Assembly (NCBI GenBank): GCA_028278425.1
Contig: JANQEJ010000183.1
Location: 1-51,402 of the forward strand
Source: Planctomycetota bacterium
GTDB taxonomy: Bacteria > Planctomycetota > UBA1135 > GCA-002686595
Length of the DNA stretch: 51,402 nt
Direction of reading: 5' to 3'
This document shows positions 8,085 through 19,780 of this stretch, one piece after another. Position 1 is the first letter of the stretch; the number at the start of each line of letters is the position of its first letter. Position numbers and translations under genes: made by a program. Below the pieces are notes generated by a model. It did no database searches. It had not been told where the DNA came from and worked only from the letters and a program-made list of their open reading frames with translations.

Positions 8085-9086
8085 GTGGCGCGCCCAATGG
8101 GCAAACCGAACGAATCGCAGGACGACCGACTGGCCCGCGCGGCGGAGGTGATCAAGCTGGAGGCGCGGACGATCGCCAACCTGGAGGGCTTGCTCGACGA
8201 GCGCTTCCTCGCGGCGGTGGATCGCATCGTGGCCTGCCCGGGAATGCTCGTCGTGACCGGCATGGGCAAGGCGGGGCTCGTCGGCGCCAAGATCTCGGCC
8301 ACCTTCGCGTCGACCGGCACGCCGTCCCTGGCGCTCCACCCGGCCGAGGCGCTGCACGGCGACCTCGGGCGCATCCGCGACTCCGATCTCGTGCTGGCCC
8401 TCTCCAACTCGGGCGAGACCGAGGAGATCAAGGCCCTCATCCCGCGCGCGCGGAAGATCGGCGCGGGCGTGATCGCGATGACCGGCGTGCCGGACTCGGC
8501 CCTGGGGCGAGCCGCGGACTGCGTGCTCGACATCGGCCAGGTGGACGAGGCCTGCCCGCTGGGGCTCGCTCCGACGGCGAGCACGTCGGCGATGCTCGCG
8601 CTCGGCGACGCGCTCGCGATGGTCGTCCTGGCCGAGCGCGGCTTCAGCCGCGAGGACTACGCGCAGGTCCATCCCTCGGGCTCCCTCGGGCGGAAGCTGA
8701 TGCAGGTCCGCGAGGTGATGCGCACGGACGAGGAGCTCCCGCTCGCGAAGATCGGGACGCCGATCACCGAGGTGATCCTCACGATGTCGCGCACGAAGGG
8801 CCGGCCGGGCGCGGCGATCCTCGTCGACGAGGACGGGCGGATGCGCGGGATCTTCACCGACGGCGACCTGCGCCGCCTGCTCGAGACGGGTCCGCCCTCG
8901 CGGCTGGACGCGCCGGTGGACGAGTTCATGGCGCGCTCACCCACGATCGCTCGCCCCGATCAGCTCGTCGAGGAGGCCGAGCGCCTCCTGCGCGAGAACA
9001 AGAAGGACCAGCTCCCGGTGGTCGACGACGAGGGACGCCCGGTCGGCTTGCTGGACGTCCAGGACATCCTGACCGCGAGGGCCTAG
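8085..9086 (+). CDS. kdsD: Arabinose 5-phosphate isomerase KdsD/KpsF
   Basis: A 333-residue enzyme (329 if the ATG at 8097 is used) that converts ribulose 5-phosphate to arabinose 5-phosphate, the first step toward Kdo. The N-terminal SIS domain carries GMGKAGLVGAKISATFASTG, HPAEALHGDLGRI and LSNSGETEEI; the C-terminus has two CBS repeats (roughly residues 205-333) with the usual GIFTDGDLRR and VGLLDVQDIL strands. The order and length match the KdsD/KpsF/GutQ family. kdsC follows 10 nt downstream, and then the Lpt fusion gene, the same order as the E. coli kdsD-kdsC-lptC-lptA run. This supports a cell that makes Kdo-containing surface glycolipid. Confidence 0.93.
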   Translation: MARPMGKPNESQDDRLARAAEVIKLEARTIANLEGLLDERFLAAVDRIVACPGMLVVTGMGKAGLVGAKISATFASTGTPSLALHPAEALHGDLGRIRDSDLVLALSNSGETEEIKALIPRARKIGAGVIAMTGVPDSALGRAADCVLDIGQVDEACPLGLAPTASTSAMLALGDALAMVVLAERGFSREDYAQVHPSGSLGRKLMQVREVMRTDEELPLAKIGTPITEVILTMSRTKGRPGAAILVDEDGRMRGIFTDGDLRRLLETGPPSRLDAPVDEFMARSPTIARPDQLVEEAERLLRENKKDQLPVVDDEGRPVGLLDVQDILTARA

Positions 9087-9096
9087 GCCGGCGCGC

Positions 9097-9636
9097 ATGA
9101 CTCCCGAGGAGATTCACGCGGGCCTCGCGCGCGCGCGGCTCTTAGCGCTCGACGTCGACGGCGTCTTGACCGACGGCCGCGTCGTCTACGCGGGGGAGCG
9201 CGAGATCCAGTCCTTCCACGTGCACGACGGGCAGGGCCTCGTCTGGCTCAAGCGCGTCGCGGGGATCGAGCTCGCGATCATCACGGGGCGCGGCTGCGAG
9301 GCGACGAGGAAACGCGCCGCGGAGCTCGGCGTACAAGAGCTCCACATGCTCGCGCCCGACAAGGAGAACGTGCTCGCGGAGATCCAGGACCGGCTCGGCG
9401 TCGACGTCGACGTGACCGTCGCGGTCGGCGACGACCTGCCCGACCTCGCGATGGCGCGGCGCGCCGGAGTCTTTGCCTGCCCCGGCAACGCGCGGCCCGA
9501 GGTGCGCGACGCGGCGCACCTCGTGACCGAGAGCGCCGGCGGCGAGGGCTGCGTGCGGGAGCTGGCCGAGGCGATCCTTCGCGCGAAGGGTCTTTGGGAA
9601 GAGGTCGTGTCGAGCGCAACCGCCGGCGCGCGGTGA
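9097..9636 (+). CDS. kdsC: Kdo 8-phosphate phosphatase KdsC
   Basis: A 179-residue HAD-superfamily phosphatase of the cap-less KdsC type, which releases Kdo from Kdo 8-phosphate. The nucleophile motif is DVDGVLTDG, followed by the typical HDGQGL loop, the ITGR motif II, and GDDLPDLAMA as motif IV. Length is standard. The stop codon overlaps the GTG start of the next gene by 3 nt within a GTGA. Its position between kdsD and the Lpt-type fusion supports a role in LPS/Kdo metabolism rather than a general sugar phosphatase. Confidence 0.92.
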   Translation: MTPEEIHAGLARARLLALDVDGVLTDGRVVYAGEREIQSFHVHDGQGLVWLKRVAGIELAIITGRGCEATRKRAAELGVQELHMLAPDKENVLAEIQDRLGVDVDVTVAVGDDLPDLAMARRAGVFACPGNARPEVRDAAHLVTESAGGEGCVRELAEAILRAKGLWEEVVSSATAGAR

Positions 9637-12600
9637 AAAAGCTCCTCGTATTCCTCCTGCTCTTCGCCGGCGGCCTCTTCGTCCTGCGGTTGTTCCAGGG
9701 ACCCGGTCCGGGCCTGGCGAGCGGTGCCGGCGACAGCGAGCGACCGGCGTGGGCGCGCGGCGACGGCACCGAGGCACCCGGGATGACGCCGGGCGGAGCG
9801 ATCGCGTGGCGCCGCTTTCTCGAAACGCCGCTGGGCACGCGGCCCGTGGAGTTTCGGCTGCGCGCGACCGACAGCGGGCGCACGCCGGACGGCGAGTTCT
9901 TCACCGCGACCGACGCAGTGCTCGAGTTCCTCGATCAGGAAACCGGCGCGCTCCGCATGAACCTCGACGCGGGAGGCATGCGCGTGCGCGAGCTCGGGCA
10001 GGTCAACTACGTCCCGCGCGTCGCCGACCAATTGGAGCTGACCGACGTCGTCCTGACCGTGCTCGAGGGCGCGCCGATCGTGCCGATCACGCTGCGCGTC
10101 CCCACGCTGCACGTCGACCTTGCGACGCGCACGCTGCGTTCCAACGACGCGGCGACGATCGAGGGCGAGCGTTTGACCGGCGAGGGCACCGGCTTCTTCG
10201 CCGACGAGACGAAGGGAATTCTGGCCTTCGACCGCGACGCCGAGCTCCGTTTCGTGCGCGAGGACGACCGCGAGAGCGCTCTCTTCTCGAAGGGGCTCCT
10301 GCGGCTTGAGCGCGAGCCGGGCGAAGGCGCGAAGGCGCTCAAGGTGCTCGCCTCGGGCGGCGCCAAGCTCGAGCCCGGGGTGGAGGATTCTCTGCTCGAG
10401 GCGGACGTCATCCGCATCCAGGCGCGCGAGACCGGCGGACCGGAGGAGCCCTTCCTGCTCCAGGGCGTCGACGCTGAAGTCGGCGTGCACTACCGCCTGG
10501 GCCAGAACGAGTTCGAAGGGGAGCGCGCGCGCGTCGACTTCGACCTCGCCGGCCGGCCGGAGCGCGCGCGGATCAGCGGGCGGCCGATCGCGCGGATCCA
10601 GCTCGCGGACGCGGGCGGGAAGCTCCCGGGCGCCGAGGCGCTCGCGCCGGGATCCCGGCTCGTCCTGCGGGGCGAAGGCGTGATGGACGTCGCGTGGGGC
10701 GACGAGCTCACGTTCCGGGTCGGCGGGCCAGCGGTCGCCGAAGGGGACGGCGCGACGCTGCGCTGCCTCGGCGACATCGTCGCCACGGCGAGCGCGGACG
10801 GCAGCCGCGCGAGCATGGACGCCGAGGGCGGCGTCCGGCTGGAGCGCGAGAACGGCGTGCTGGTCGCGGAGCGCGTACACGCGGAGATCGGCGACGACGA
10901 GGAAGGACGCTCGCGGCTCTTCGTGCGCGCCGAGGGAACGCCCCTCCTCACCGGCACCTCGGCGGACGGGCGCGACTTCGTCCTGAACTCCACCGACGCG
11001 CTCGCCTTCGAGCAGCTCGACGAGCACTGGACGATTCCCGAGGCCGGCGGCATCGAGCTCACCGTGTTCGGCGAGGAGAGCTTCCGCGCGCGGGCCGACC
11101 GCGTCGCCGACTTCGATCCCGAGACGCTCTCCCTCCGGGCGTCGGGCACGATCGAGTTCGAGAGCGCGGCCGGGAACGGCCAGGGCGAGGAGCTCGTCGT
11201 ACGCGATCCCGAGCACTTCGTCTTGACCGGCACGCCCGAGCGGCGGGCGCGCTTCGCCGGCCCGGAGGGCGAGGCGAGCGCGCTGCGCGTCGAGCGCGAC
11301 GGCGACCAGCTCGTGCTCTCGGAGCAAGTGAGCGCGACGATCACGCCGGCCCCCGACCGCGTCACGCCCGCGGGCGTCGGCGAGACGTACGACCTCGCCT
11401 GCGATCGTCTGACGCTCGTTCGCGGCGAGGAAACCGATGACGAAGGGCGCGCGGTGCGCGTCTTCACCCTCGACGCGGTGGGCGCGGTGGAGGCCACGGT
11501 GCGCGGCCCGCAGGATCGCGTGACGCTCTCGGGCGAACGGCTCGCGGGCGCGCGCCGCGAGACGCTCGACGCGGACGGCGCGATCGCGACGGCCTGGTCC
11601 GCCCTGACCGCGCGCGAGGTCAAGAACGCCACGCTCGAGCGGGAGCCCGACGTGCGCGTGCGCATCGAGTGCGACGTGCTCACGGCGGAGCGCACCGAGG
11701 AGGGACCGGAGGCGACCATCGTCTCCGGCGAGGTCAAGGCGCAGGGCGGGGTCGTCTTCCAGGGCACGTCGGGCGAGGTGCCCTTCAGCGGCGTCGCCGA
11801 AGCCCTGAGCCTCGATCACGTGGGCAACACCGCGATGCGCGCCGCGCCGGGGGAGCGCGTCGTCCTGAGCGGCGTCCTGCCCTCCAACGGCCGGCCCTTC
11901 GAGATGGAGGCGAGCTGGATCCTCTCGTCCGAGGAGCGACTCGAGGCGGACGAGCCGGACATCCGGGTCAAGAGCATGGGCGAGGGCGCCGACGCCGGCC
12001 GCGTGGACGTCCGCGTTCGCGCCGGGCACATGCTCTCCACCCGGACGTGGCTCGAGTTCATGGACGCGGTCCGCGTCGAGGGCGTCCTCGGCACCGAGCA
12101 GCCCTGGGAGCTCGACGCCGACACGGTGCGCTTCGAGGGAACCGCCGCGCGGCCGGAGGAAGGCGGCGAGGTTTCCGCGCTGATGGCCTTCGGCAACGTG
12201 GAGGTGCGCGTGCCCAACCGCGAGGCGCGCGCGACCGGAGACGAGCTCACGGCGCGCACGCTGTCGGGGACGATGCGACTCGAGGGCCGGCCCGCCCACG
12301 TCGAGGCGCCGTTCGGGGTCATCGACGCCGAATGGATCGAGATCAACGTCGACCTCGGCATGGTGATGGGCACGGGCAAGGGCACGATCCTGCCGCCGCC
12401 GATGCACGCGGACTGCCAGGACGAGGCGCACGCCGACGAGTGGAGCATCCGTTACCTCTCGTCGCGCACGCTGGTGGGGCCGGACGAGCTCATCTTCGTG
12501 CTACAGGAGCCGGAGATCGAGTATGCCGGGGCCGAGCTCTACCTGTTCCTCCCGCTGCTGCCGAAGGACGACCTGACCCTGACCGCGAGCTGGGCGGTCA

Positions 12601-14741
12601 TGTGGCTCGACCGACGCGAATGGAGCAAGCTGCCCGACCGCATCGAGGCGGGCGAGTTCGACGAGATCGCCGACGAGGAGGCCGAGGCGGCGGAGGACAC
12701 GATGCGCGGCGCGCAGGCCTTCTGGGCGCGGATCCGCCGGTACAAGGTCCTGAACGAGGTGTACCTCGAGGGACCGGTCGAAGTGAACTTCGAGGACGGC
12801 CCCGGGGCGCGCGCGGACGCGGTGTATCTCGACATCGTGTCCGGGCACGGCTGGCTCTCGAACGCGTCGTTCACGATCGAGGGCTCGGTCCTCGGCCGGG
12901 AGTTCAAGAAGGTCAAGGTCAAGGCCAAGTGGCTGCGCCAGTCCGACGACCTGTCGTTCCACGCGGACGAGGCGACGATCGCGCCGTGCGAGTTCGACGA
13001 CCCGCACCTGAAGATCACCACGGGGGACTTCCGCGTCGAGCCGCGGGAGGACGGGCACTTCAACTTCAAGCTGAAGGAGAACCGCATCCAGGCCTACGAC
13101 AAGCTGAAGGTGCCGCTGCCTTCCCTGAACTGGACCGCCGACGAGGAGCTCAAGCCCGAGTGGGCGAGCATCGAGTTCGGCGACTCGGCGCGCTTCGGCT
13201 CGTTCATCTCCGCCGGAGTCGTGCGGCCGGCGGACAGGGTCGGCGAGGTGTTCCACTCGCTGATCGGCGGGGCCGATCTCGCAAGCGTCGACGCCGAGTA
13301 CTCGATCGACGCGTCCTACCTCGGCTCGCGGGGCGTTCTGCTCGATCTGGGCCTCTCGGTCGAGGCGCAGGACGAGTACTGGATGTCGGTCCAGCTCGGC
13401 GGCATCCCCGACGTGGACGACGACCGCGGCTACGTTCGCGTCGACGAGGACGACCGCGACACGCTGCGGCTATGGGGGCGGACGCGCGGGCGTTACTTCC
13501 TCGAGGAGGACGAGTGGATCGACATCGCCGGTTCGGTGCAGACCGACGCCGGCGTTCAGTCGGAGTTCTTCGAACGGGAGTTCCAGCGCTACGAGCAGAG
13601 CGAGAACTACGTGCACTGGCGCAAGGCGCGGGACGAGTACTACTTCGCCGCCAGCGCGAAGGCCCAATTCAACGACTTCTTCACCGACGTCGAGGAGCTC
13701 CCGTCGCTTAGCGCCTACCGCGGGCGGGCGCCGCTCCTGTCGCTCGGGCCGACGTCGTTGATCTACAGCGCCGACGCCACCGCCGAATACCTGCAGCGGC
13801 ACGAGAGCGAGGACGGCTTCGCCAGTCCCTACGGGTTTCCCGCCGTGTTCCCCGATGGGCTCGGCGACCGCGACGTGATGCGGTTCGACACGACGCACCG
13901 CCTCGAAGCGCCGCTTCCGCGCGGTCCCTACGGCCTGCGGGCGACGCCCTTCGTCCTCGGGCGTTTCACCGCGTGGGACGACGACGTGACCGAGGACGAC
14001 CAGCCGCTCCGCGGTCTAGGTCAGGCGGGGCTAAGGATCTCGACGGCCTTCTGGAAGGAAGCGGGCGAGGGCGCGCACCACCAGCTCGTTCCCTACGTCG
14101 AGGCGCGCGGCGACTTCCTGCTGGAGGAGGAGGGCGGGGTGCCCGTCACCTTCGACGAGGTCGAGCTTCCCGTCGAGGGCAACTTCGTTGACGTCGGCGT
14201 CCGGGGACGGATCGACACCTCGGGGGGCAAGAGCCTGCTCGACTTCGACCTGCGGAGCACCTACGCCGACGACGTCGCCGCCGGCGAGTTCGACGGATGG
14301 CGCGAGATCGGAGTCTTCTCGCGGCTCTCCATCGAGCCGTTCGACGTTCCGACTCAGATCTTCCACGACGGGCGGTACGACGTCGAGGAGCACGACACGC
14401 TGTACTCCAACACGAGCGTCGGCGTGCGCTTCACCGAGCGCCTGGCGATGCAGGCGGCCCACCTGCGCGGGCTCGACCTGGACCGCGACACTCTGTTCGA
14501 GGCGGCCTCGGGTGAGGCGCTCTACACCTGGACGGAGAAGTGGGAGCTCGCCGGTCGCCAGACGATCTCGCTGCGCGACGGCGACAGCCTGGGATCCCGC
14601 TTGACCGTTCGCCGCTACGGGCACGACATCATCTTCGAGATCGAGTCTTCCTTCCGGCGCGGCGAGGGCACGTCGTTCGGCATCGGCATCCGGCCGGCGT
14701 TCAACTGGAAGCGCCCGACCATCGGCTTCCTCGACTTCTGA
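9633..14741 (+). CDS. LptC-LptA-LptD-like fusion, outer-membrane assembly protein
   Basis: A 1702-residue protein starting at a GTG that overlaps kdsC. Residues 1-21 are a Lys-rich start plus one hydrophobic segment, either an LptC-like inner-membrane anchor or a signal peptide. Residues 50-215 look like LptC (TLRSNDAATIEGERL then GEGTGFFADE). About 215-1080 is a long run of LptA/OstA-like beta segments with repeated 'a...' to 'G' strands such as RCLGDIVATASADG. Residues 1083-1168 match the LptD N-terminal/plug junction: DEATIAPCEF with Cys1119, then KVPLPSLNW where LptD has its 'P-x-F/L' entry to the barrel. About 1180-1702 is beta-barrel-like and ends in Phe, as outer-membrane proteins do. 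In E. coli LptC, LptA and LptD are separate proteins. LptB/F/G and LptE are not in the window. The LptD end is well supported; the LptC and LptA assignments rest on pattern and context. Confidence 0.82.
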   Translation: MKKLLVFLLLFAGGLFVLRLFQGPGPGLASGAGDSERPAWARGDGTEAPGMTPGGAIAWRRFLETPLGTRPVEFRLRATDSGRTPDGEFFTATDAVLEFLDQETGALRMNLDAGGMRVRELGQVNYVPRVADQLELTDVVLTVLEGAPIVPITLRVPTLHVDLATRTLRSNDAATIEGERLTGEGTGFFADETKGILAFDRDAELRFVREDDRESALFSKGLLRLEREPGEGAKALKVLASGGAKLEPGVEDSLLEADVIRIQARETGGPEEPFLLQGVDAEVGVHYRLGQNEFEGERARVDFDLAGRPERARISGRPIARIQLADAGGKLPGAEALAPGSRLVLRGEGVMDVAWGDELTFRVGGPAVAEGDGATLRCLGDIVATASADGSRASMDAEGGVRLERENGVLVAERVHAEIGDDEEGRSRLFVRAEGTPLLTGTSADGRDFVLNSTDALAFEQLDEHWTIPEAGGIELTVFGEESFRARADRVADFDPETLSLRASGTIEFESAAGNGQGEELVVRDPEHFVLTGTPERRARFAGPEGEASALRVERDGDQLVLSEQVSATITPAPDRVTPAGVGETYDLACDRLTLVRGEETDDEGRAVRVFTLDAVGAVEATVRGPQDRVTLSGERLAGARRETLDADGAIATAWSALTAREVKNATLEREPDVRVRIECDVLTAERTEEGPEATIVSGEVKAQGGVVFQGTSGEVPFSGVAEALSLDHVGNTAMRAAPGERVVLSGVLPSNGRPFEMEASWILSSEERLEADEPDIRVKSMGEGADAGRVDVRVRAGHMLSTRTWLEFMDAVRVEGVLGTEQPWELDADTVRFEGTAARPEEGGEVSALMAFGNVEVRVPNREARATGDELTARTLSGTMRLEGRPAHVEAPFGVIDAEWIEINVDLGMVMGTGKGTILPPPMHADCQDEAHADEWSIRYLSSRTLVGPDELIFVLQEPEIEYAGAELYLFLPLLPKDDLTLTASWAVMWLDRREWSKLPDRIEAGEFDEIADEEAEAAEDTMRGAQAFWARIRRYKVLNEVYLEGPVEVNFEDGPGARADAVYLDIVSGHGWLSNASFTIEGSVLGREFKKVKVKAKWLRQSDDLSFHADEATIAPCEFDDPHLKITTGDFRVEPREDGHFNFKLKENRIQAYDKLKVPLPSLNWTADEELKPEWASIEFGDSARFGSFISAGVVRPADRVGEVFHSLIGGADLASVDAEYSIDASYLGSRGVLLDLGLSVEAQDEYWMSVQLGGIPDVDDDRGYVRVDEDDRDTLRLWGRTRGRYFLEEDEWIDIAGSVQTDAGVQSEFFEREFQRYEQSENYVHWRKARDEYYFAASAKAQFNDFFTDVEELPSLSAYRGRAPLLSLGPTSLIYSADATAEYLQRHESEDGFASPYGFPAVFPDGLGDRDVMRFDTTHRLEAPLPRGPYGLRATPFVLGRFTAWDDDVTEDDQPLRGLGQAGLRISTAFWKEAGEGAHHQLVPYVEARGDFLLEEEGGVPVTFDEVELPVEGNFVDVGVRGRIDTSGGKSLLDFDLRSTYADDVAAGEFDGWREIGVFSRLSIEPFDVPTQIFHDGRYDVEEHDTLYSNTSVGVRFTERLAMQAAHLRGLDLDRDTLFEAASGEALYTWTEKWELAGRQTISLRDGDSLGSRLTVRRYGHDIIFEIESSFRRGEGTSFGIGIRPAFNWKRPTIGFLDF

Positions 14742-14750
14742 TCCAGGCGA

Positions 14751-14773
14751 CGCGCTCCGACCGCTGGAGCGCG
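14751..14773 (+). terminator. Hairpin terminator after the Lpt fusion gene
   Basis: A perfect 8-bp stem (14751-14758 with 14766-14773, 7-nt loop) begins 9 nt after the stop codon and is followed by GCTTTCCC, a weak pyrimidine tract. It is well placed to end the kdsD operon before the TatA/B-like gene. Confidence 0.5.
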
Positions 14774-14824
14774 GCTTTCCCGGGCCGCCTCGCTTTCCCG
14801 TGACACCCGGGTAGGATCAGGTCC

Positions 14825-15166
14825 ATGTTGGGCCTCATCGGTCCCCTGAGCCTCGGGGAGATCGTCCTCATCTCGATCGTGGCGGTGCTCGTGTTCGGGA
14901 GGCGCCTGCCGCAGGTCGCCGGTCAGGCCTTCCGCCAGGTCGCCCGCCTGCGCCGCCAGCTCGACGAGTTCCGGCGCGAGAGCGGCATCGACCGCGAGTT
15001 CCGCGACGTTCAGGACTCCCTGCGCGACATCACCCACCGGCCGACGCTCGATCCGACGCTACGCGACCGAGCCGAGCCCGCGCCGGAGGAACCGCCCGCG
15101 GCCGATGCGGAAGCGACCGAGGCGAGCGAAGAGGACGAGGACCGGCCGGCCGGCGCGGTCTCCTAG
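14825..15166 (+). CDS. Twin-arginine translocase TatA/TatB-like protein
   Basis: A 113-residue protein with the Tat layout: a short N-terminus, one membrane helix (SLGEIVLISIVAVLVF), the FG hinge directly after it, RLPQVAGQ, an amphipathic helix rich in Arg, and an acidic disordered tail. The conserved Glu early in the membrane helix is present. TatB is slightly favoured by the length of the amphipathic helix and the acidic tail, but TatA cannot be excluded. It would build the pore or receptor for folded protein export; a TRAP-type binding protein with a twin-arginine signal lies at 49727 in the same window. Its stop codon overlaps that of the convergent gene at 15163 within a single CTAG. 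Confidence 0.85.
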   Translation: MLGLIGPLSLGEIVLISIVAVLVFGRRLPQVAGQAFRQVARLRRQLDEFRRESGIDREFRDVQDSLRDITHRPTLDPTLRDRAEPAPEEPPAADAEATEASEEDEDRPAGAVS

Positions 15167-15774
15167 CCGAGCTCGTCGGCCGACGCGTCTTCGGACGCGT
15201 CCTGGGGCTCCTCGTCCGCCGGCTGCAGGTTGAGCTGCACCGCCTCGTCCCCGGCGTCGAAGATCTCGGTCCAGCCGCTGTCGATCGACAACGCGCCGCC
15301 CGAGGGAATCGCCGAGGGGACGTCCTCGACCTGCGGCAGGTTCGCGGCGAGCCAGTTGCGGTTGGACTGCACGGTGCCGATCACCGGGACCACGCAGGTC
15401 TTCTCCGAGGTGCCCATCCCGGCCAGCACGTGGGTCGGGACGAGCCCGGGTATGGCCACCGTGAGGAGGTCGCCGAACCGATCGAGCGGCACCAGGCCGT
15501 ACATCCGCAGGTATTCGGGATCGAGCCCCTCCATCGCCTTCTCGGAGGGGGGCGAGACCTCCACCGGCAGGAAGGGGAGGTTGAACACCTCGGCTGCGAC
15601 GCGGGAGATCTCCCAGTCGGACACGAGGTTCTCGCGCACCAGGATCTCGGTGAAGACCTGGCCGGAGGAGGCCGCCTGGGCGAGGACGAGCTTCAGGGCG
15701 TCGCGGTCGGCAAGGCCGAGGTCGCCCAGGGCGTCGGCGAGGCGCTCGTTGTCCAGACGGTGTTTGCTCTTCAC
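15163..15774 (-). CDS. Stand-alone GspE N-terminal (MshEN) domain protein
   Basis: A 203-residue protein. The first 75 residues match the N-terminal helical half of the type II secretion/type IV pilus ATPase N-domain (ALKLVLAQAASSGQVFTEIL, then NLVSDWEISRVAAEVFNLPF), followed by a second half (about 75-135) with LVPLDRFGDLLTVAIPG. An acidic tail follows. No Walker A or ATPase domain is present, so it is not a motor. Such domains bind partners or cyclic di-GMP in other proteins; no c-di-GMP motif is obvious here. GTG at 15774 has GGAG 8 nt upstream and is preferred over GTG 15840 or ATG 15825, which would add about 20 residues. It shares the CTAG stop overlap with the Tat-like gene. Confidence 0.75.
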   Translation of the reverse strand: MKSKHRLDNERLADALGDLGLADRDALKLVLAQAASSGQVFTEILVRENLVSDWEISRVAAEVFNLPFLPVEVSPPSEKAMEGLDPEYLRMYGLVPLDRFGDLLTVAIPGLVPTHVLAGMGTSEKTCVVPVIGTVQSNRNWLAANLPQVEDVPSAIPSGGALSIDSGWTEIFDAGDEAVQLNLQPADEEPQDASEDASADELG

Positions 15775-15911
15775 AGATAAGTCTCCGGTCGGGTTCCCGG
15801 GGAGGGGCTCCAGGGGGGAGGACATCCCTATATCGGTCACCCCCGGCCGCCGACTCCAGGGCTTTTGTGGGCCGTCGGAAGGGCAGAAGGGCCCCACTTG
15901 GCCCCGGGAGC

Positions 15912-18679
<2,768 letters not shown>

Positions 18680-19780
18680 TCAGGTGTCGATCGTGATCGG
18701 CATCACGATGTAGATGTAGTTCTCCCCGAGCGTGAACTTGCCCGGGCTGGTGCGCTCGTTGAATTCGAGGCGGACGGTGTCGATCTCGCAGTTCTTCAGC
18801 CCGTCGATCATGTAATCGGGGTTGAAGGCGATGTCGCCGGGCTTGCCCTTGAAGTCGACCTCCATGTGCGCCGTCGCCTCGCCGGTGGCCGCGGAGCGCC
18901 CGTAGATCGTCATCTGCCCCTTCTCGAGCGAGAGCCGGACCGCCCGCATGTCGTTGCTCGTGACGTTGGACACGAGCCGGAGCTTCTTGTTGAAGAGATC
19001 GGCGTCCGCCTCGACGACGTTCTCGGACGAGGTCGGGATCACCCCCGTGTAGCGCGGGAACTCCCCGTCGATCAGGCGCGCGAAGATCTCGGCCTTGGCC
19101 GTGCGGAGCCCGATCTGGTTCTCGCCGAAGTCGATCTGGACCATCTCGGTGGGGTCGTCGATCACGCGGCAGAAGAGCTGCATGCCCTTCGTCGGCACGA
19201 TCGCCTCGGTCTCGCCGGTGCCGTTGGCGTCGATCGGCGAGGTCGCGACCGCCAGCCGCCGCCCGTCGGTCGCGACCATCTTGAGGGTTCCGCTCTCGAC
19301 CTGCGTCAGGATGCCGTGCATGGCGTAGCGGCCCTGCTCGCGCGCGGCGGCGAAGCTCGTCCGGTTGACGAGACGCGTGAACGTGTCGGCCTGGACCTTC
19401 AACCCCTCGTCGTCGGAGAAGCGCGCCACGACGGGGAACTCGTCGGGGTCGATCGTCGTGAGCTCGCAGTGGTCGGCGCCGCTCTCGATGTGGAACGACT
19501 CCCCGCGGGTCTCCAGGGTGAGCGTGTCCCCGCTCAGATCGCGGACGAAGTCGGTGGCGACCCGCGCGGGCACGAGCGCCGTTCCGGGCTCTTCGACCTT
19601 GACCTCGTCGATGCGGTAGCGCACCGCGACCTCGAGGTCGGTGCCCACCAGCTCGAGGGCCGCGTCGCTGGCCGCGAGGTAGACGTTCTCGACCGAGGGA
19701 CGCGTGCTCTTCGCCGGGATCACCGACGAGACGACCGAGAGAGCCTCGCGAAGTTGCTCGCGTTCACACAGGACCTTCAT
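18680..19780 (-). CDS. dnaN: DNA polymerase III beta sliding clamp
   Basis: A 366-residue sliding clamp with the expected three-fold repeat layout: MKVLCEREQLREALSVVSSVIP at the start, a hinge region with RMTIYGRSA-like strands in the middle, and a C-terminal hydrophobic groove region ending in IYIVMPITI, which binds clamp-interacting proteins. The length is standard. The ATG at 19780 is preceded by GAGAGGA. It is separated from dnaA by a 475-nt region that could hold the origin. Confidence 0.95.
   Translation of the reverse strand: MKVLCEREQLREALSVVSSVIPAKSTRPSVENVYLAASDAALELVGTDLEVAVRYRIDEVKVEEPGTALVPARVATDFVRDLSGDTLTLETRGESFHIESGADHCELTTIDPDEFPVVARFSDDEGLKVQADTFTRLVNRTSFAAAREQGRYAMHGILTQVESGTLKMVATDGRRLAVATSPIDANGTGETEAIVPTKGMQLFCRVIDDPTEMVQIDFGENQIGLRTAKAEIFARLIDGEFPRYTGVIPTSSENVVEADADLFNKKLRLVSNVTSNDMRAVRLSLEKGQMTIYGRSAATGEATAHMEVDFKGKPGDIAFNPDYMIDGLKNCEIDTVRLEFNERTSPGKFTLGENYIYIVMPITIDT

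Noticed and set aside
7306..8097. TTG at 8097 as start of the site-2 protease
   Set aside because: It would overlap the kdsD gene and its predicted promoter, adds an Arg/Lys-rich N-terminus unlike the family, and has no ribosome site.
9186..12431. Long minus-strand open frame opposite the Lpt fusion gene
   Set aside because: Arg/His/Leu-rich composition without motifs; it lies entirely antisense to kdsC and the fusion gene, both of which have clear family motifs.
15867..15900. Imperfect hairpin after gyrB as a terminator
   Set aside because: The stem has a bulge and there is no U-tract; support is too weak.
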